Source of the DNA: Microbulbifer agarilyticus S89
Lineage (GTDB): Bacteria; Pseudomonadota; Gammaproteobacteria; Pseudomonadales; Cellvibrionaceae
Assembly: GCF_000220505.1 (NCBI RefSeq)
Contig: NZ_AFPJ01000012.1
Coordinates: 1-64,000, forward strand
Length of the DNA: 64,000 nucleotides
Direction of reading: 5' to 3'
Shown: positions 51,629-59,248 of the stretch, piece after piece
How the letters are laid out: each line of letters begins with the position of its first letter
How positions within the stretch are numbered: the stretch's first letter is position 1
Notes under the pieces: generated by a model
Seen by the model: the letters and a program-made list of their open reading frames with translations, nothing else
Databases searched by the model: none
Told to the model about the DNA's origin: nothing
Made by a program: the position numbers and the translations under genes

Positions 51629-52477
51629 ATGGATAAATATGCGGTCATCGGTAATCCCATCGAGCAGTCCATGTCGCCGGTGATCCACCGCGCCTTTGCC
51701 AGGGAAACCCATCAGGATCTCGAGTACGGCAAACTGTTCGCCGAAGTCGATGGGTTCAAACCGGTGGTGGACAAATTTTTTGCCACCGGCGCGCGAGGGT
51801 TGAACGTCACCGCCCCGTTCAAGCTGGATGCATTTCAGTACGCCGATACACTCACCGAACGCGCGCGCAGTGCGGGTGCGGTAAATACCCTGGCACTGCA
51901 GGAAGATGGCCGTTTGCTGGGCGACAATACCGATGGCCCCGGACTGGTGGCAGATATTCGTGACAACCTCGGCTGGCAGATTCGCGGCAAAAAACTACTG
52001 GTGCTGGGTGCCGGTGGCGCTACCCGCGGCACCCTGTTGCCTCTGCTGAACGAGCAGCCCGCACGGCTGCACATTGCCAATCGCACCGCAGCCAAGGCGC
52101 ATCAGTTGGCGGAAGATTTCCAGCGTTTCGGCAGCGTGACTGCCGGCGGCCTGGAAGATATTCCCGCGGGTTTCGATCTGATCATCAATGCCAGTGCGGC
52201 CGGGCTGAGCGGCGAGCGCCCGCATATTGACGCGTCGGTAGTGGGCCCGGACTGCTGCGTCTACGACATGGTCTACGGTGCAGAGCCGACGCCGTTTATG
52301 CGCTGGGCGGCACCGCTGGGCGCCCGTACCGCGGATGGCCTGGGTATGCTGGTGGGCCAGGCGGCCGAGGCATTTCACCTGTGGCGGGGTGTGCGCCCAT
52401 CCGAGGCACCGGTGCAGGCGATGTTGCGTGAAGCCCTGCATAACAAACGCAATGCCGAGGCGGGAGAAACGGGCTGA
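51629..52477 (+). CDS. aroE: Shikimate dehydrogenase
   Basis: 282 aa. The substrate loop reads YAVIGNPIEQSMSPVIHRAF (SxS-type serines), the catalytic lysine is in NVTAPFKLDAF, the NADP-binding loop is VLGAGGATRGTLLPLL with NRTAAKAHQLAE, and the D-M-V-Y-G-A-E-P-T-P segment is typical. It reduces 3-dehydroshikimate. The start ATG 51629 begins MDKYAVIG and has AGG upstream; an in-frame ATG 18 bases earlier has no ribosome site. Confidence 0.96.
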   Translation: MDKYAVIGNPIEQSMSPVIHRAFARETHQDLEYGKLFAEVDGFKPVVDKFFATGARGLNVTAPFKLDAFQYADTLTERARSAGAVNTLALQEDGRLLGDNTDGPGLVADIRDNLGWQIRGKKLLVLGAGGATRGTLLPLLNEQPARLHIANRTAAKAHQLAEDFQRFGSVTAGGLEDIPAGFDLIINASAAGLSGERPHIDASVVGPDCCVYDMVYGAEPTPFMRWAAPLGARTADGLGMLVGQAAEAFHLWRGVRPSEAPVQAMLREALHNKRNAEAGETG

Positions 52478-52821
52478 GGCGAGGCGTTTCCATAGCCAAC
52501 TATCATTTCATCCCGGTGGCCACTTATAGGTGTTGTGACCGCCGCGCCACACTATCTTTTGGGGTTCCGGCGGTGCAAGTGCGACCAGGGGAGCCCAAAA
52601 AGCCATCTTTTGCGGCCAGATAGCGCCGATACTGCGATGAAACCCGTGGGAAAACGCCGTATAGCGTACTTTTACGGCCAATTTTTGCTATCCTCTCGCC
52701 CCTAAAATTTTCGGGTCGGGTGGGCGCACTCTCGAAAGCGTGACCAGTAAGACCCTGTTTTTCCCCGGTGCCGCCAGTGAACAACAGCGCTGTGGTGCCC
52801 GCGAACACTGGAGTTATCCCC
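52478..52821. other. Gap upstream of purE
   Basis: About 340 bp without a gene. It must hold the purE promoter; candidate -10-like TATCCT lies near 52691, but I see no clear PurR operator. No repeat, tRNA or riboswitch fold recognised. Confidence 0.35.
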
Positions 52822-53313
52822 GTGAATCAGCTGCCGTTTGAAAAAGTCACCATTGTGATGGGTTCGCAGTCCGACTGGCCGACCATGGAAATGGCTACCA
52901 AGCCGCTCACCGAGCTGGGTGTGCCCTTTGCCACGGCCGTCGTTTCTGCGCACCGCACGCCGCAGCGTATGGTGGAGTTCGCCTCCACCGCGCACGAGCG
53001 CGGTACCCAGGTGATCATCGCTGGTGCCGGCGGCTCTGCGCACCTGCCGGGAATGATTGCGGCCATGACCCCGCTGCCGGTAATCGGCGTGCCGGTGGCG
53101 AGCAAGTTTATGACCGGCATGGATAGCCTGCTGTCTATCGTGCAGATGCCCAAGGGTGTGGCCGTGGCTACCCAGGCGGTGGGCGCATCCGGTGCCTTCA
53201 ACGCTGGCCTGATGGCGGCGCAGATGTTGTCGCTGACCGATCCGGAATTGCAGCAGCGCCTGATCGCCTGGCGTGAAAAGCAGAGCGCCGGTGTGCCGTT
53301 TGAAGTTGAATAA
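52822..53313 (+). CDS. purE: N5-carboxyaminoimidazole ribonucleotide mutase
   Basis: 163 aa from GTG at 52822 (GGAG about eight bases upstream); the earlier frame start at 52768 gives an unconserved extension. The class I PurE loop [13 protein letters not shown] holds the substrate phosphate, [11 protein letters not shown] contains the catalytic histidine, and [17 protein letters not shown] is also conserved. It converts N5-CAIR to CAIR in purine synthesis. It precedes purK by 87 bases in one transcript. Confidence 0.95.
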   Translation: MNQLPFEKVTIVMGSQSDWPTMEMATKPLTELGVPFATAVVSAHRTPQRMVEFASTAHERGTQVIIAGAGGSAHLPGMIAAMTPLPVIGVPVASKFMTGMDSLLSIVQMPKGVAVATQAVGASGAFNAGLMAAQMLSLTDPELQQRLIAWREKQSAGVPFEVE

Positions 53314-53400
53314 GCCGGTTTGCTGATTAATTCGAGTTACTGACCAGCTAGATTTTTGAATAGTGCGACAAGCACGGAAGGTTTACGAGGTATCGCGGAA

Positions 53401-54537
53401 ATGACATCCAGCCAAGAGCAATCTGCACAGCGCCGTGTCGGTATTGTCGGCTGCGGCCAATTGGCGCAGATGATGGCCCAGGAAGCCCGCCCGCTGGGGA
53501 TCGAGTTCAGTTTCCTTGCCGAAGGTGGTGAAAGCACCACCTGTGTGGAAGGTCTCGGCACCATCGTGCACGCCAGCGAAGGCACTGACATCGAAGAACT
53601 GTACAAGGCGATGGGCAGCCCCGAGGTGATTACCGCCGAGCGCGAAAGTGTCGATGTTGGCCTGCTGCGCGCGCTGGAAAAATTCTGCCCGGTGTACCCG
53701 CGTCCGGATGCCTTTGAAAAGACCCAGCACCGCGTGCGCGAAAAAACCGCGATCAACGATGCCGGCCTGCCGGTGGCGCCTTTCCGCCCGGCCAACAATT
53801 ACGCTGAAATCTGTGCGGCGGTCAAAGAACTGGGTTACCCCTCCTTTATCAAAAGCTGTGAGCACGGTTACGACGGTAAAAACCAGTGGCGTGTAAACAG
53901 CGACGATGACCTCGCTGCGATTGCCGACCAGGTGCCGGCGCAGGAATACGTGGTAGAAAAGGGCATCAACTTTTCCCGCGAGGTTTCCCTGATCGGTGCG
54001 CGTACCGCCGATGGCAAAGTGGTTACCTATCCGCTGGCCGAGAACGATCACTACAACGGCACCCTGCTGGTATCCACCGCGCCGGCGCCGCATGTGGATG
54101 AAAAGCTGCAAACCACCGCTGAAGAATACCTGTCCACGCTGTTGAACGCCTGGGACTATGTGGGTGTACTGGCGATGGAGTGTTTCGTCAGTGACGACGG
54201 CCTGCTGATCAACGAGCTGGCACCGCGTGTCCACAACAGCGGCCACTGGACCCTGGCGGGCGCTAAAACCAGCCAGTTCGCCAACCATGTGCGCGCAATT
54301 CTCGGCATGCCATTGGGCGAGACCGGCTGCGACCGCGTGGCAGTCATGATCAACATGTTGGGTGTGGATAAGAAGCCGGCGTTGCAGAACGAAGGTGTCT
54401 GGTCTTACGGCAAGGAACTGCGCCCGGGCCGCAAGATGGGTCACGTGATTTTGCTGGATGATACCCAGGATGCGCTGGCTGCGCGTATCGACAGCATGCT
54501 GGAAGAGCTGTACGGACCGAGCAAACGCCCGGCGTAA
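53401..54537 (+). CDS. purK: 5-(carboxyamino)imidazole ribonucleotide synthase
   Basis: 378 aa, from ATG at 53401 with GAGG about eleven bases upstream. ATP-grasp enzyme: RVGIVGCGQLAQMMAQEA at the N-terminus, PSFIKSCEHGYDGKNQW (ATP-binding), and ELAPRVHNSGHWT with the metal site. It makes N5-CAIR from AIR, bicarbonate and ATP, feeding PurE. A hairpin with weak T content follows. Confidence 0.96.
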   Translation: MTSSQEQSAQRRVGIVGCGQLAQMMAQEARPLGIEFSFLAEGGESTTCVEGLGTIVHASEGTDIEELYKAMGSPEVITAERESVDVGLLRALEKFCPVYPRPDAFEKTQHRVREKTAINDAGLPVAPFRPANNYAEICAAVKELGYPSFIKSCEHGYDGKNQWRVNSDDDLAAIADQVPAQEYVVEKGINFSREVSLIGARTADGKVVTYPLAENDHYNGTLLVSTAPAPHVDEKLQTTAEEYLSTLLNAWDYVGVLAMECFVSDDGLLINELAPRVHNSGHWTLAGAKTSQFANHVRAILGMPLGETGCDRVAVMINMLGVDKKPALQNEGVWSYGKELRPGRKMGHVILLDDTQDALAARIDSMLEELYGPSKRPA

Positions 54538-54546
54538 ATTACCCCC

Positions 54547-54569
54547 GGTGGCGGTAGTCTACCGCCACC
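54547..54569 (+). terminator. Possible terminator after purK
   Basis: GGTGGCGGTA and TACCGCCACC form a perfect ten-bp stem with a three-base loop, nine bases after the purK stop. The following bases (CTCACTTCTA) have few T, so termination strength is doubtful. Confidence 0.5.
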
Positions 54570-54707
54570 CTCACTTCTACTGATGTAGCCTACTGGCCCC
54601 TCAAACTTCCAACCGGTTTCGATTCTTTTCCCTGAGTTCTGGCATACTCCTTCTATTCACCCGCGCAATTTGCAGGCGGGGATAACAAGAAGTTGGGGGA
54701 TCTGTTC

Positions 54708-55109
54708 GTGCGAGAATTTATCAAAAACCTATCCATCTGTTTTGCTGCCGGCGGTGTTGCGGGCCTGTGCTATGCGCTGGGCTTGTGGGCACTGGGGCAT
54801 TACGGGATTACTCGAGCGCTGTCCGTGGATATTGCGCCGCACCTGTCCAATGCCTACCTTTACCAGCGCGTTGTCTGGGGCGGTATTTGCGGCTTAATTT
54901 TTATGCTGCCGTGGCGCAAAAGCTGGATTACCCGTGGATTTCTGCTATCCCTGATACCTGCGGGCATTTTGCTGCTGGTACTGTTGCCCATGCGCGGGCT
55001 GGGTGTGGGTGCGCTGGCATTGGGTACACTGACGCCGCTGGTGATCATCCTGGCCTGTGCCGCGGGCGGCATCGCCGGCTCGGGATGGCTGCGCGCGCAG
55101 GGAAAATAA
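54708..55109 (+). CDS. Small multi-pass membrane protein, unknown
   Basis: 133 aa with four hydrophobic helices (LSICFAAGGVAGLCYALGLWAL; VVWGGICGLIFMLPW; GFLLSLIPAGILLLVLLP; LGTLTPLVIILACAAGGIAG). Charged loops between (RKSWITR) suggest inside-positive topology. The start is GTG at 54708 with GGGGGA about six bases upstream; an earlier TTG (54693) is possible. No domain recognised. Its stop is 34 bases before the cytochrome c gene in the same direction, so a shared transcript is plausible. Confidence 0.6.
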   Translation: MREFIKNLSICFAAGGVAGLCYALGLWALGHYGITRALSVDIAPHLSNAYLYQRVVWGGICGLIFMLPWRKSWITRGFLLSLIPAGILLLVLLPMRGLGVGALALGTLTPLVIILACAAGGIAGSGWLRAQGK

Positions 55110-55143
55110 CCTCACACAATTGACTGGCAATAGGGCAGATCGT

Positions 55144-55533
55144 ATGAAACGCACACTATCCATCGGCATACTGTTCGCAACCTTTTCCGTCGGCGCCATT
55201 GCTTCAGAGCAGGAGACCCGGGACCTGATTGGACTGGGTGCACTTACCTTTGCCGATAACTGCAAGAAGTGCCATAAGATTGACGGCTATGGCGAGGAGG
55301 CGTTGTACCCATCTCTGCGCAATCCTGCGTTGCTGGCAAATAAACCGCTGTTGATCGATACCGTATTACACGGGCGTTCGGCACCGCGTCGTAATGGCGG
55401 CGAAGAGGATTTGATGCCGCCACTGGAATTTCTGACGGACCGCGAGATCTCGGCGATCATCGCGTTTATCACCAATACCTGGGGCGATGAGGTAATGGTG
55501 GTGAGTGAAGAGGAAGTTAAGGCGGCGCGCTGA
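55144..55533 (+). CDS. Small exported c-type cytochrome
   Basis: 129 aa. Signal peptide KRTLSIGILFATFSVGAIA, cleaved before SEQ. One haem-binding motif CKKCH (about residues 42-46) and a plausible axial methionine in DLMPPLEFLTDREI. The single-haem class I arrangement fits a periplasmic electron carrier. It ends in a short acidic tail (SEEEVKAAR). Neither its donor nor acceptor is shown. It follows the small membrane protein. Confidence 0.8.
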   Translation: MKRTLSIGILFATFSVGAIASEQETRDLIGLGALTFADNCKKCHKIDGYGEEALYPSLRNPALLANKPLLIDTVLHGRSAPRRNGGEEDLMPPLEFLTDREISAIIAFITNTWGDEVMVVSEEEVKAAR

Positions 55534-55577
55534 ATCGGCTGCGACCCTTAGTACGGAACGAGAAATTTTCCTGCAAT

Positions 55578-55608
55578 AAAAAAGGTCGGCCTATGGCCGA
55601 CCTTTTTT
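55578..55608 (+). terminator. Bidirectional terminator between cytochrome c and the deiminase-fold gene
   Basis: GGTCGGCC-tat-GGCCGACC with six A before and six T after. It serves both converging transcripts. Confidence 0.95.
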
Positions 55609-55620
55609 GTGCAAGCCTGC

Positions 55621-56532
55621 TTAGGCGGGCTTTCTCGCCAGTGGCTGGCACATGCAGTGCACGCCACCGCCGCCGGCGGTGATCATGGAAATGTCCGGGT
55701 CGATTACCTGTAGGCCGTGGGCACGGCATTTTTCTTTCAGTTCGGTATTGTCGGCGGGCAGCATTACACGGTCGTTACCGAGCGCTACCACGTTGACCCC
55801 AAGCTCCATTACCTGCGGGTAGGAGATGTCGATAATTTCAAAGTTGCGGTCTTTGAACCACTGCACCAGTTCGGGCTCCACCGCGTCCACACATACCGCG
55901 ACCAGTTTTTCCGCGAGTGCGGCTACCAGTACATCCAGGTGTAGGAAGTAGGGGTCGAACTGGTAGCCTTTTACTTCCCAGCCTTCTTTTTCGATCCAGC
56001 TCTTCATCTGGTTGAAGCCCTGGGGTGAGGTGCGCTCGCCGCTGTAGCCACACAGGATGACACCCGGCTCCAGCACCATAAAATCGCCGCCCTCAAGGCT
56101 GCCGGCGGTGATTATGTCGTAAATGGGGATGTCGAGTTTCTGGTAGGTCTTCACGACGTCGACCCATTCGCCGCGGCGCCACGGGGAATACATTTGGGTA
56201 ACGATCGGCCCCCATGGGGTCATGACGCTGCTGTCGCGGGCGTACAGCTGGTAGGGGAGGTTGCCGTCTGCGGGCAGCAGGTGGGTGTTAACACCGGCCT
56301 GTTTGTAGGCGTCGAGCATTTCCTGGTGCTGGCGTTTGGCGACGGCGGCATCGAATTCTCGGCCGAGGCGCACGGACCGGCGCGAGGCGGCGTTGCCCAT
56401 CTGCCAGGTGTAGTGGTCGATGGGGCCTACCAGCAGGTCGGTCAGCACGCCGTATTCGGAGTCGATACCCCAGCGTTTGAGGGCCTCGGTGTTGCCGTTG
56501 TCTTTGCGGTGTTTGTAGGTGAATTCAGTCAT
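55621..56532 (-). CDS. Guanidino-group-modifying enzyme (amidinotransferase/deiminase fold)
   Basis: 303 aa from ATG at 56532; the frame stays open upstream but MTEFTYKHRK begins the conserved part. It has the arginine-deiminase/DDAH/amidinotransferase pattern: acidic/polar substrate residues in YARDSSVMTPWG and LEGGDFMV, an arginine in GYSGERTSPQGF, the catalytic histidine in FLHLDVL and the nucleophilic cysteine in GGGVHCMCQPL. Such enzymes attack a guanidinium carbon, giving a ureido product plus an amine/ammonia. The subgroup, and so the exact substrate, is not known. It follows the M20 gene with one palindromic element between, in the same direction. Confidence 0.8.
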   Translation of the reverse strand: MTEFTYKHRKDNGNTEALKRWGIDSEYGVLTDLLVGPIDHYTWQMGNAASRRSVRLGREFDAAVAKRQHQEMLDAYKQAGVNTHLLPADGNLPYQLYARDSSVMTPWGPIVTQMYSPWRRGEWVDVVKTYQKLDIPIYDIITAGSLEGGDFMVLEPGVILCGYSGERTSPQGFNQMKSWIEKEGWEVKGYQFDPYFLHLDVLVAALAEKLVAVCVDAVEPELVQWFKDRNFEIIDISYPQVMELGVNVVALGNDRVMLPADNTELKEKCRAHGLQVIDPDISMITAGGGGVHCMCQPLARKPA

Positions 56533-56577
56533 TGTTGGTTTCCCGAATTTTGCGGAGCTCTGTTTTGGCTCCGTGGC

Positions 56578-56689
56578 GCCCCTGCCGCCGGCGGCTATTC
56601 GCGAGACACGCCGTGCACCCATCCCTGGGGGCTCTTCTAAAACATCCCTGTTTTAGAAGGTCTCGCGAATAGCCACCGGCAACAGCGGC
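56578..56689 (-). repeat. Nested palindromic element, copy C
   Basis: Outer arms 56578-56606 and 56661-56689 are complementary at 25 of 29 positions, with the inner 14 perfect. The core has CCCA-TCCC-TGGG (56618-56629) and an 11-bp hairpin with TCCC loop (56634-56659). Length 112 bp. It sits in the 192-bp gap between two genes of the putative guanidino/ureido operon. A T-rich tail with ACTTCGTAAG follows, as after copy A. Confidence 0.85.
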
Positions 56690-56724
56690 TTCGCATTAAA
56701 TTTTTTACTTCGTAAGTACGTTCG

Positions 56725-57972
56725 TTACTTGGCGTTGTTGGCCATCTTTAGCATCGCGTGCAGCAGTACATTCGCACCGGCTTCCAGATCCTTCGGCTCC
56801 GCATTTTCCGCTTCGTTGTGGCTCAAGCCTTTTTCGCAGGGCACAAAGATCATGCTGGTGGGCGCGACACGGGAGATGTACACGGAGTCGTGACCGGCAC
56901 CGGAAACCATCTCCTTGTTGCTGTAGCCGAGGTCGGCGACGGATGCGCGCACGGCTTCGACACAGTTCTTGTCGAAGGCCACGGCGGGGGAGCGCCATTC
57001 GTCGCGGATGTCGTGTTCCAGTCCGGTTTCCTCGGCGACGGTAGCGGTGATTTCGCGGAAGCGCTGGTCCATGGAATCGAGCACTTGCTGGTCCGGGTGG
57101 CGCAGGTCGACGGCGAGCACGAGTTTCTCCGGCACGGTGTTGCGGCTGCCCGGCTCGACGCGGATATCACCGAAGGTGGCACGGGCCCAGGGGCCGTGTT
57201 CGGCGGCGAGTTGGTACAGCTGGTCGAGGATCTTGTGCAGGCCCATAAACGGGTCGCGGCGGATTTCCATGGGGCTGGGTCCCGCGTGGCAGGGCTGGCC
57301 AATCAGGGTGAGGTCGTACCAGTTCATGCCCTGCACACCGCTCAGTACGCCGATCTGTTTTTGTTCGGCTTCCAGAATTGGGCCCTGCTCGATATGCACT
57401 TCAAAGGCGGCGGCCAGTGGGCGTGGCTTGGCAGAGGCTTCGCCCTTGTAGCCGATGCGCGCGAGTTCGTCGCCAAAGGATTTGCCTTCCTTGTCGGCGC
57501 GGGCGTAGGCGTAGTCGAGGTCGAACTCGCCGGCCCACACGCCGGAACCGATCATGGCGGGGGAGAAGCGAGCGCCTTCTTCATTGGTCCACACGGCGAC
57601 TTCCAGTGGTGCTTCCGTTTCGATACCGGCGTCGTTGAGCGCGCGCACCACTTCCAGGCCTGAGAGCACGCCATAGACGCCGTCGAATTTGCCCCCGGTG
57701 GGCTGTGTATCCAGGTGGGAGCCGGTGAGCACCGCAGGTAGTTCCGGGTTGTTGCCCGGGCGGCGCGCGAAGATGTTGCCCATTTCGTCTACGGAGACGG
57801 AGCAGCCGGCGTCTTCACACCATTTCACGAAGAGATCGCGACCCTGTTTGTCGAGGTCGGTAAGGGCCTGGCGGTTACAGCCGCCTTTGTCGGTGGCGCC
57901 GATTTGCGCCATCTCCATCAGGGAGTCCCACAGGCGCTGGCCGTTGATGCGCACTTGGCTGGTATCAGTCAT
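56725..57972 (-). CDS. M20-family N-carbamoyl/allantoate-type amidohydrolase
   Basis: 415 aa from ATG at 57972. Metal ligands of the HyuC/AllC group are clear: H and D in GSHLDTQPTGGKFDGVYG, E-E in NEEGARF, H in FEVHIEQGPIL, and a late H near the C-terminus. VLSGVQGMNWY and PCHAGPSPMEIRRDP form the lid/dimer part. Members hydrolyse N-carbamoyl amino acids, ureidopropionate, allantoate or ureidoglycolate. The exact substrate is unknown. It is transcribed towards the deiminase-fold gene and away from the LysR gene, which fits a regulator-operon pair. Confidence 0.85.
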   Translation of the reverse strand: MTDTSQVRINGQRLWDSLMEMAQIGATDKGGCNRQALTDLDKQGRDLFVKWCEDAGCSVSVDEMGNIFARRPGNNPELPAVLTGSHLDTQPTGGKFDGVYGVLSGLEVVRALNDAGIETEAPLEVAVWTNEEGARFSPAMIGSGVWAGEFDLDYAYARADKEGKSFGDELARIGYKGEASAKPRPLAAAFEVHIEQGPILEAEQKQIGVLSGVQGMNWYDLTLIGQPCHAGPSPMEIRRDPFMGLHKILDQLYQLAAEHGPWARATFGDIRVEPGSRNTVPEKLVLAVDLRHPDQQVLDSMDQRFREITATVAEETGLEHDIRDEWRSPAVAFDKNCVEAVRASVADLGYSNKEMVSGAGHDSVYISRVAPTSMIFVPCEKGLSHNEAENAEPKDLEAGANVLLHAMLKMANNAK

Positions 57973-58048
57973 GGAGTCGATCCGCACTTTTATTGTGTTG
58001 GAGGATGAATAGGGTTTAGCACAAGTCTATGGTTTGTTTTTGTGAACA

Positions 58049-58065
58049 CAATTAACTATTAATTG
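58049..58065. promoter_or_regulatory. Palindrome between the M20 operon and lysR-type gene
   Basis: CAATTAA-CTA-TTAATTG is a perfect seven-bp inverted repeat with a three-base spacer, midway in the 161-bp divergent gap. It is a natural operator candidate for the adjacent LysR regulator. Confidence 0.6.
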
Positions 58066-58133
58066 CCACTTTGGTATCTTTTTGGCACCAAGCACAAGCA
58101 AACCCCGCAGGCGGGGTGTTTCCGAGGTAAACC

Positions 58134-59096
58134 ATGGCAGCAGAGCTGCGAAACCTGTCCCTCACATCATTGCGCAGCTTCTATGCGGTGGGCCGCCACT
58201 GTCACTTGCGGCGCGCGGCGGAGGAGTTGCATGTGTCGCACCCGGCGCTCAGTCGGCAGATTCGCGAGCTGGAGGAGAGGCTGGGCACCGCGCTGTTTCT
58301 GCGCAGCGGCAACCGCCTGTCACTGACCGCGGCAGGCAAGCGCCTGCACCGCTCGGTCTCCGATGCGTTCGGGCGTCTCGAGCAGGGCCTGCTGACACTG
58401 GACCCGGACAATCTTGCCGGTGAGGTGGTGGTCGCGGCCACCGCCACCATGGCCTCGCGCTGGCTGCTGCGGATTCTCGCCGAGGTGCAGCAGCGCTACC
58501 CGGAGATCCGTTTGCGCCTGACGACCATTGAGCCGCGTGCGGCAAGGCTTGATGAGGAGGTGGATATAGCCATCTGTCTCGGTGAGCCGGACGCGCCGGG
58601 ACGCCAGGTTACCCCGCTGTATCAGGAGCACTATTTGCCGGTGGCGAGTCCCCAATTGCTGCAGGCACATCGCCGCGCGGTGCGGCCGGCAGATCTGTTG
58701 ACGCTGCCGCTGCTGCACGATCGTCAGCAGCAGTGGCGCGGCTGGTTCACTGCGCAGGGTGTGGAGTATGCACCTGCGATCCAGGGTGTGACGGTGGATT
58801 ATGCCTATCAGGCGATTGAAGCGGCGCGCCTTGGTATGGGTGTGGCGCTGGCGGATCGATTGGAAGTGAGCGAAGACCTCACCAGCGGGCGTCTGGCGAC
58901 GGTGATCGAGCGCCCGTATACGATCGGCCAGTTTCTGTATCTGGTGAGTGACCACCACGCTGCCATGCATGACCGGGCGCGGCTGGTACTCGCTAGCGTG
59001 TTCCAGTGGCTGGAGACCCGCGGTGCGGTACTGGCAACCCCGGTGCTCACATTGCAGCAGTCCCTGACGTCTACTGCAAAAGACGCCGATCGCTGA
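58134..59096 (+). CDS. LysR-family transcriptional regulator
   Basis: 320 aa. The N-terminal winged helix-turn-helix is typical: LTSLRSFYAVGRHCHLRRAAEELHVSHPALSRQIRELEERLG, of which the HTH core is AAEELHVSHPALSRQI. The effector domain spans about 90-300 with the GEVVVAATATMASRWLL lead. It lies divergent to the M20-deiminase operon and upstream of the aldehyde dehydrogenase, so it may control both. GAGG precedes the ATG. The inducer is unknown. Confidence 0.9.
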   Translation: MAAELRNLSLTSLRSFYAVGRHCHLRRAAEELHVSHPALSRQIRELEERLGTALFLRSGNRLSLTAAGKRLHRSVSDAFGRLEQGLLTLDPDNLAGEVVVAATATMASRWLLRILAEVQQRYPEIRLRLTTIEPRAARLDEEVDIAICLGEPDAPGRQVTPLYQEHYLPVASPQLLQAHRRAVRPADLLTLPLLHDRQQQWRGWFTAQGVEYAPAIQGVTVDYAYQAIEAARLGMGVALADRLEVSEDLTSGRLATVIERPYTIGQFLYLVSDHHAAMHDRARLVLASVFQWLETRGAVLATPVLTLQQSLTSTAKDADR

Positions 59097-59155
59097 TTGC
59101 TGTGTTGCCTGCGTCCCGCTTTTTTCCCGTGTGACTGCACGTCGCCCACCAAGCC

Positions 59156-59194
59156 TTGTATCACCTGTTTTGTATCACCTGTTCAGGTGATACA
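59156..59194. promoter_or_regulatory. Three-half-site operator upstream of the aldehyde dehydrogenase
   Basis: TGTATCACCTG occurs as a direct repeat (59157-59167 and 59171-59181, 14 bases apart) and then as an exact inverted copy CAGGTGATACA (59184-59194). The last two form a perfect 11-bp arm palindrome with a two-base centre. It ends 54 bases before the start codon, a typical regulator site. It lies after the LysR stop codon, and its binding protein is not identified. Confidence 0.75.
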
Positions 59195-59248
59195 GGCCAA
59201 CTTGCCCGTGGCGCATACTGAATAAACCTTCAAACAACACCAAGCACG

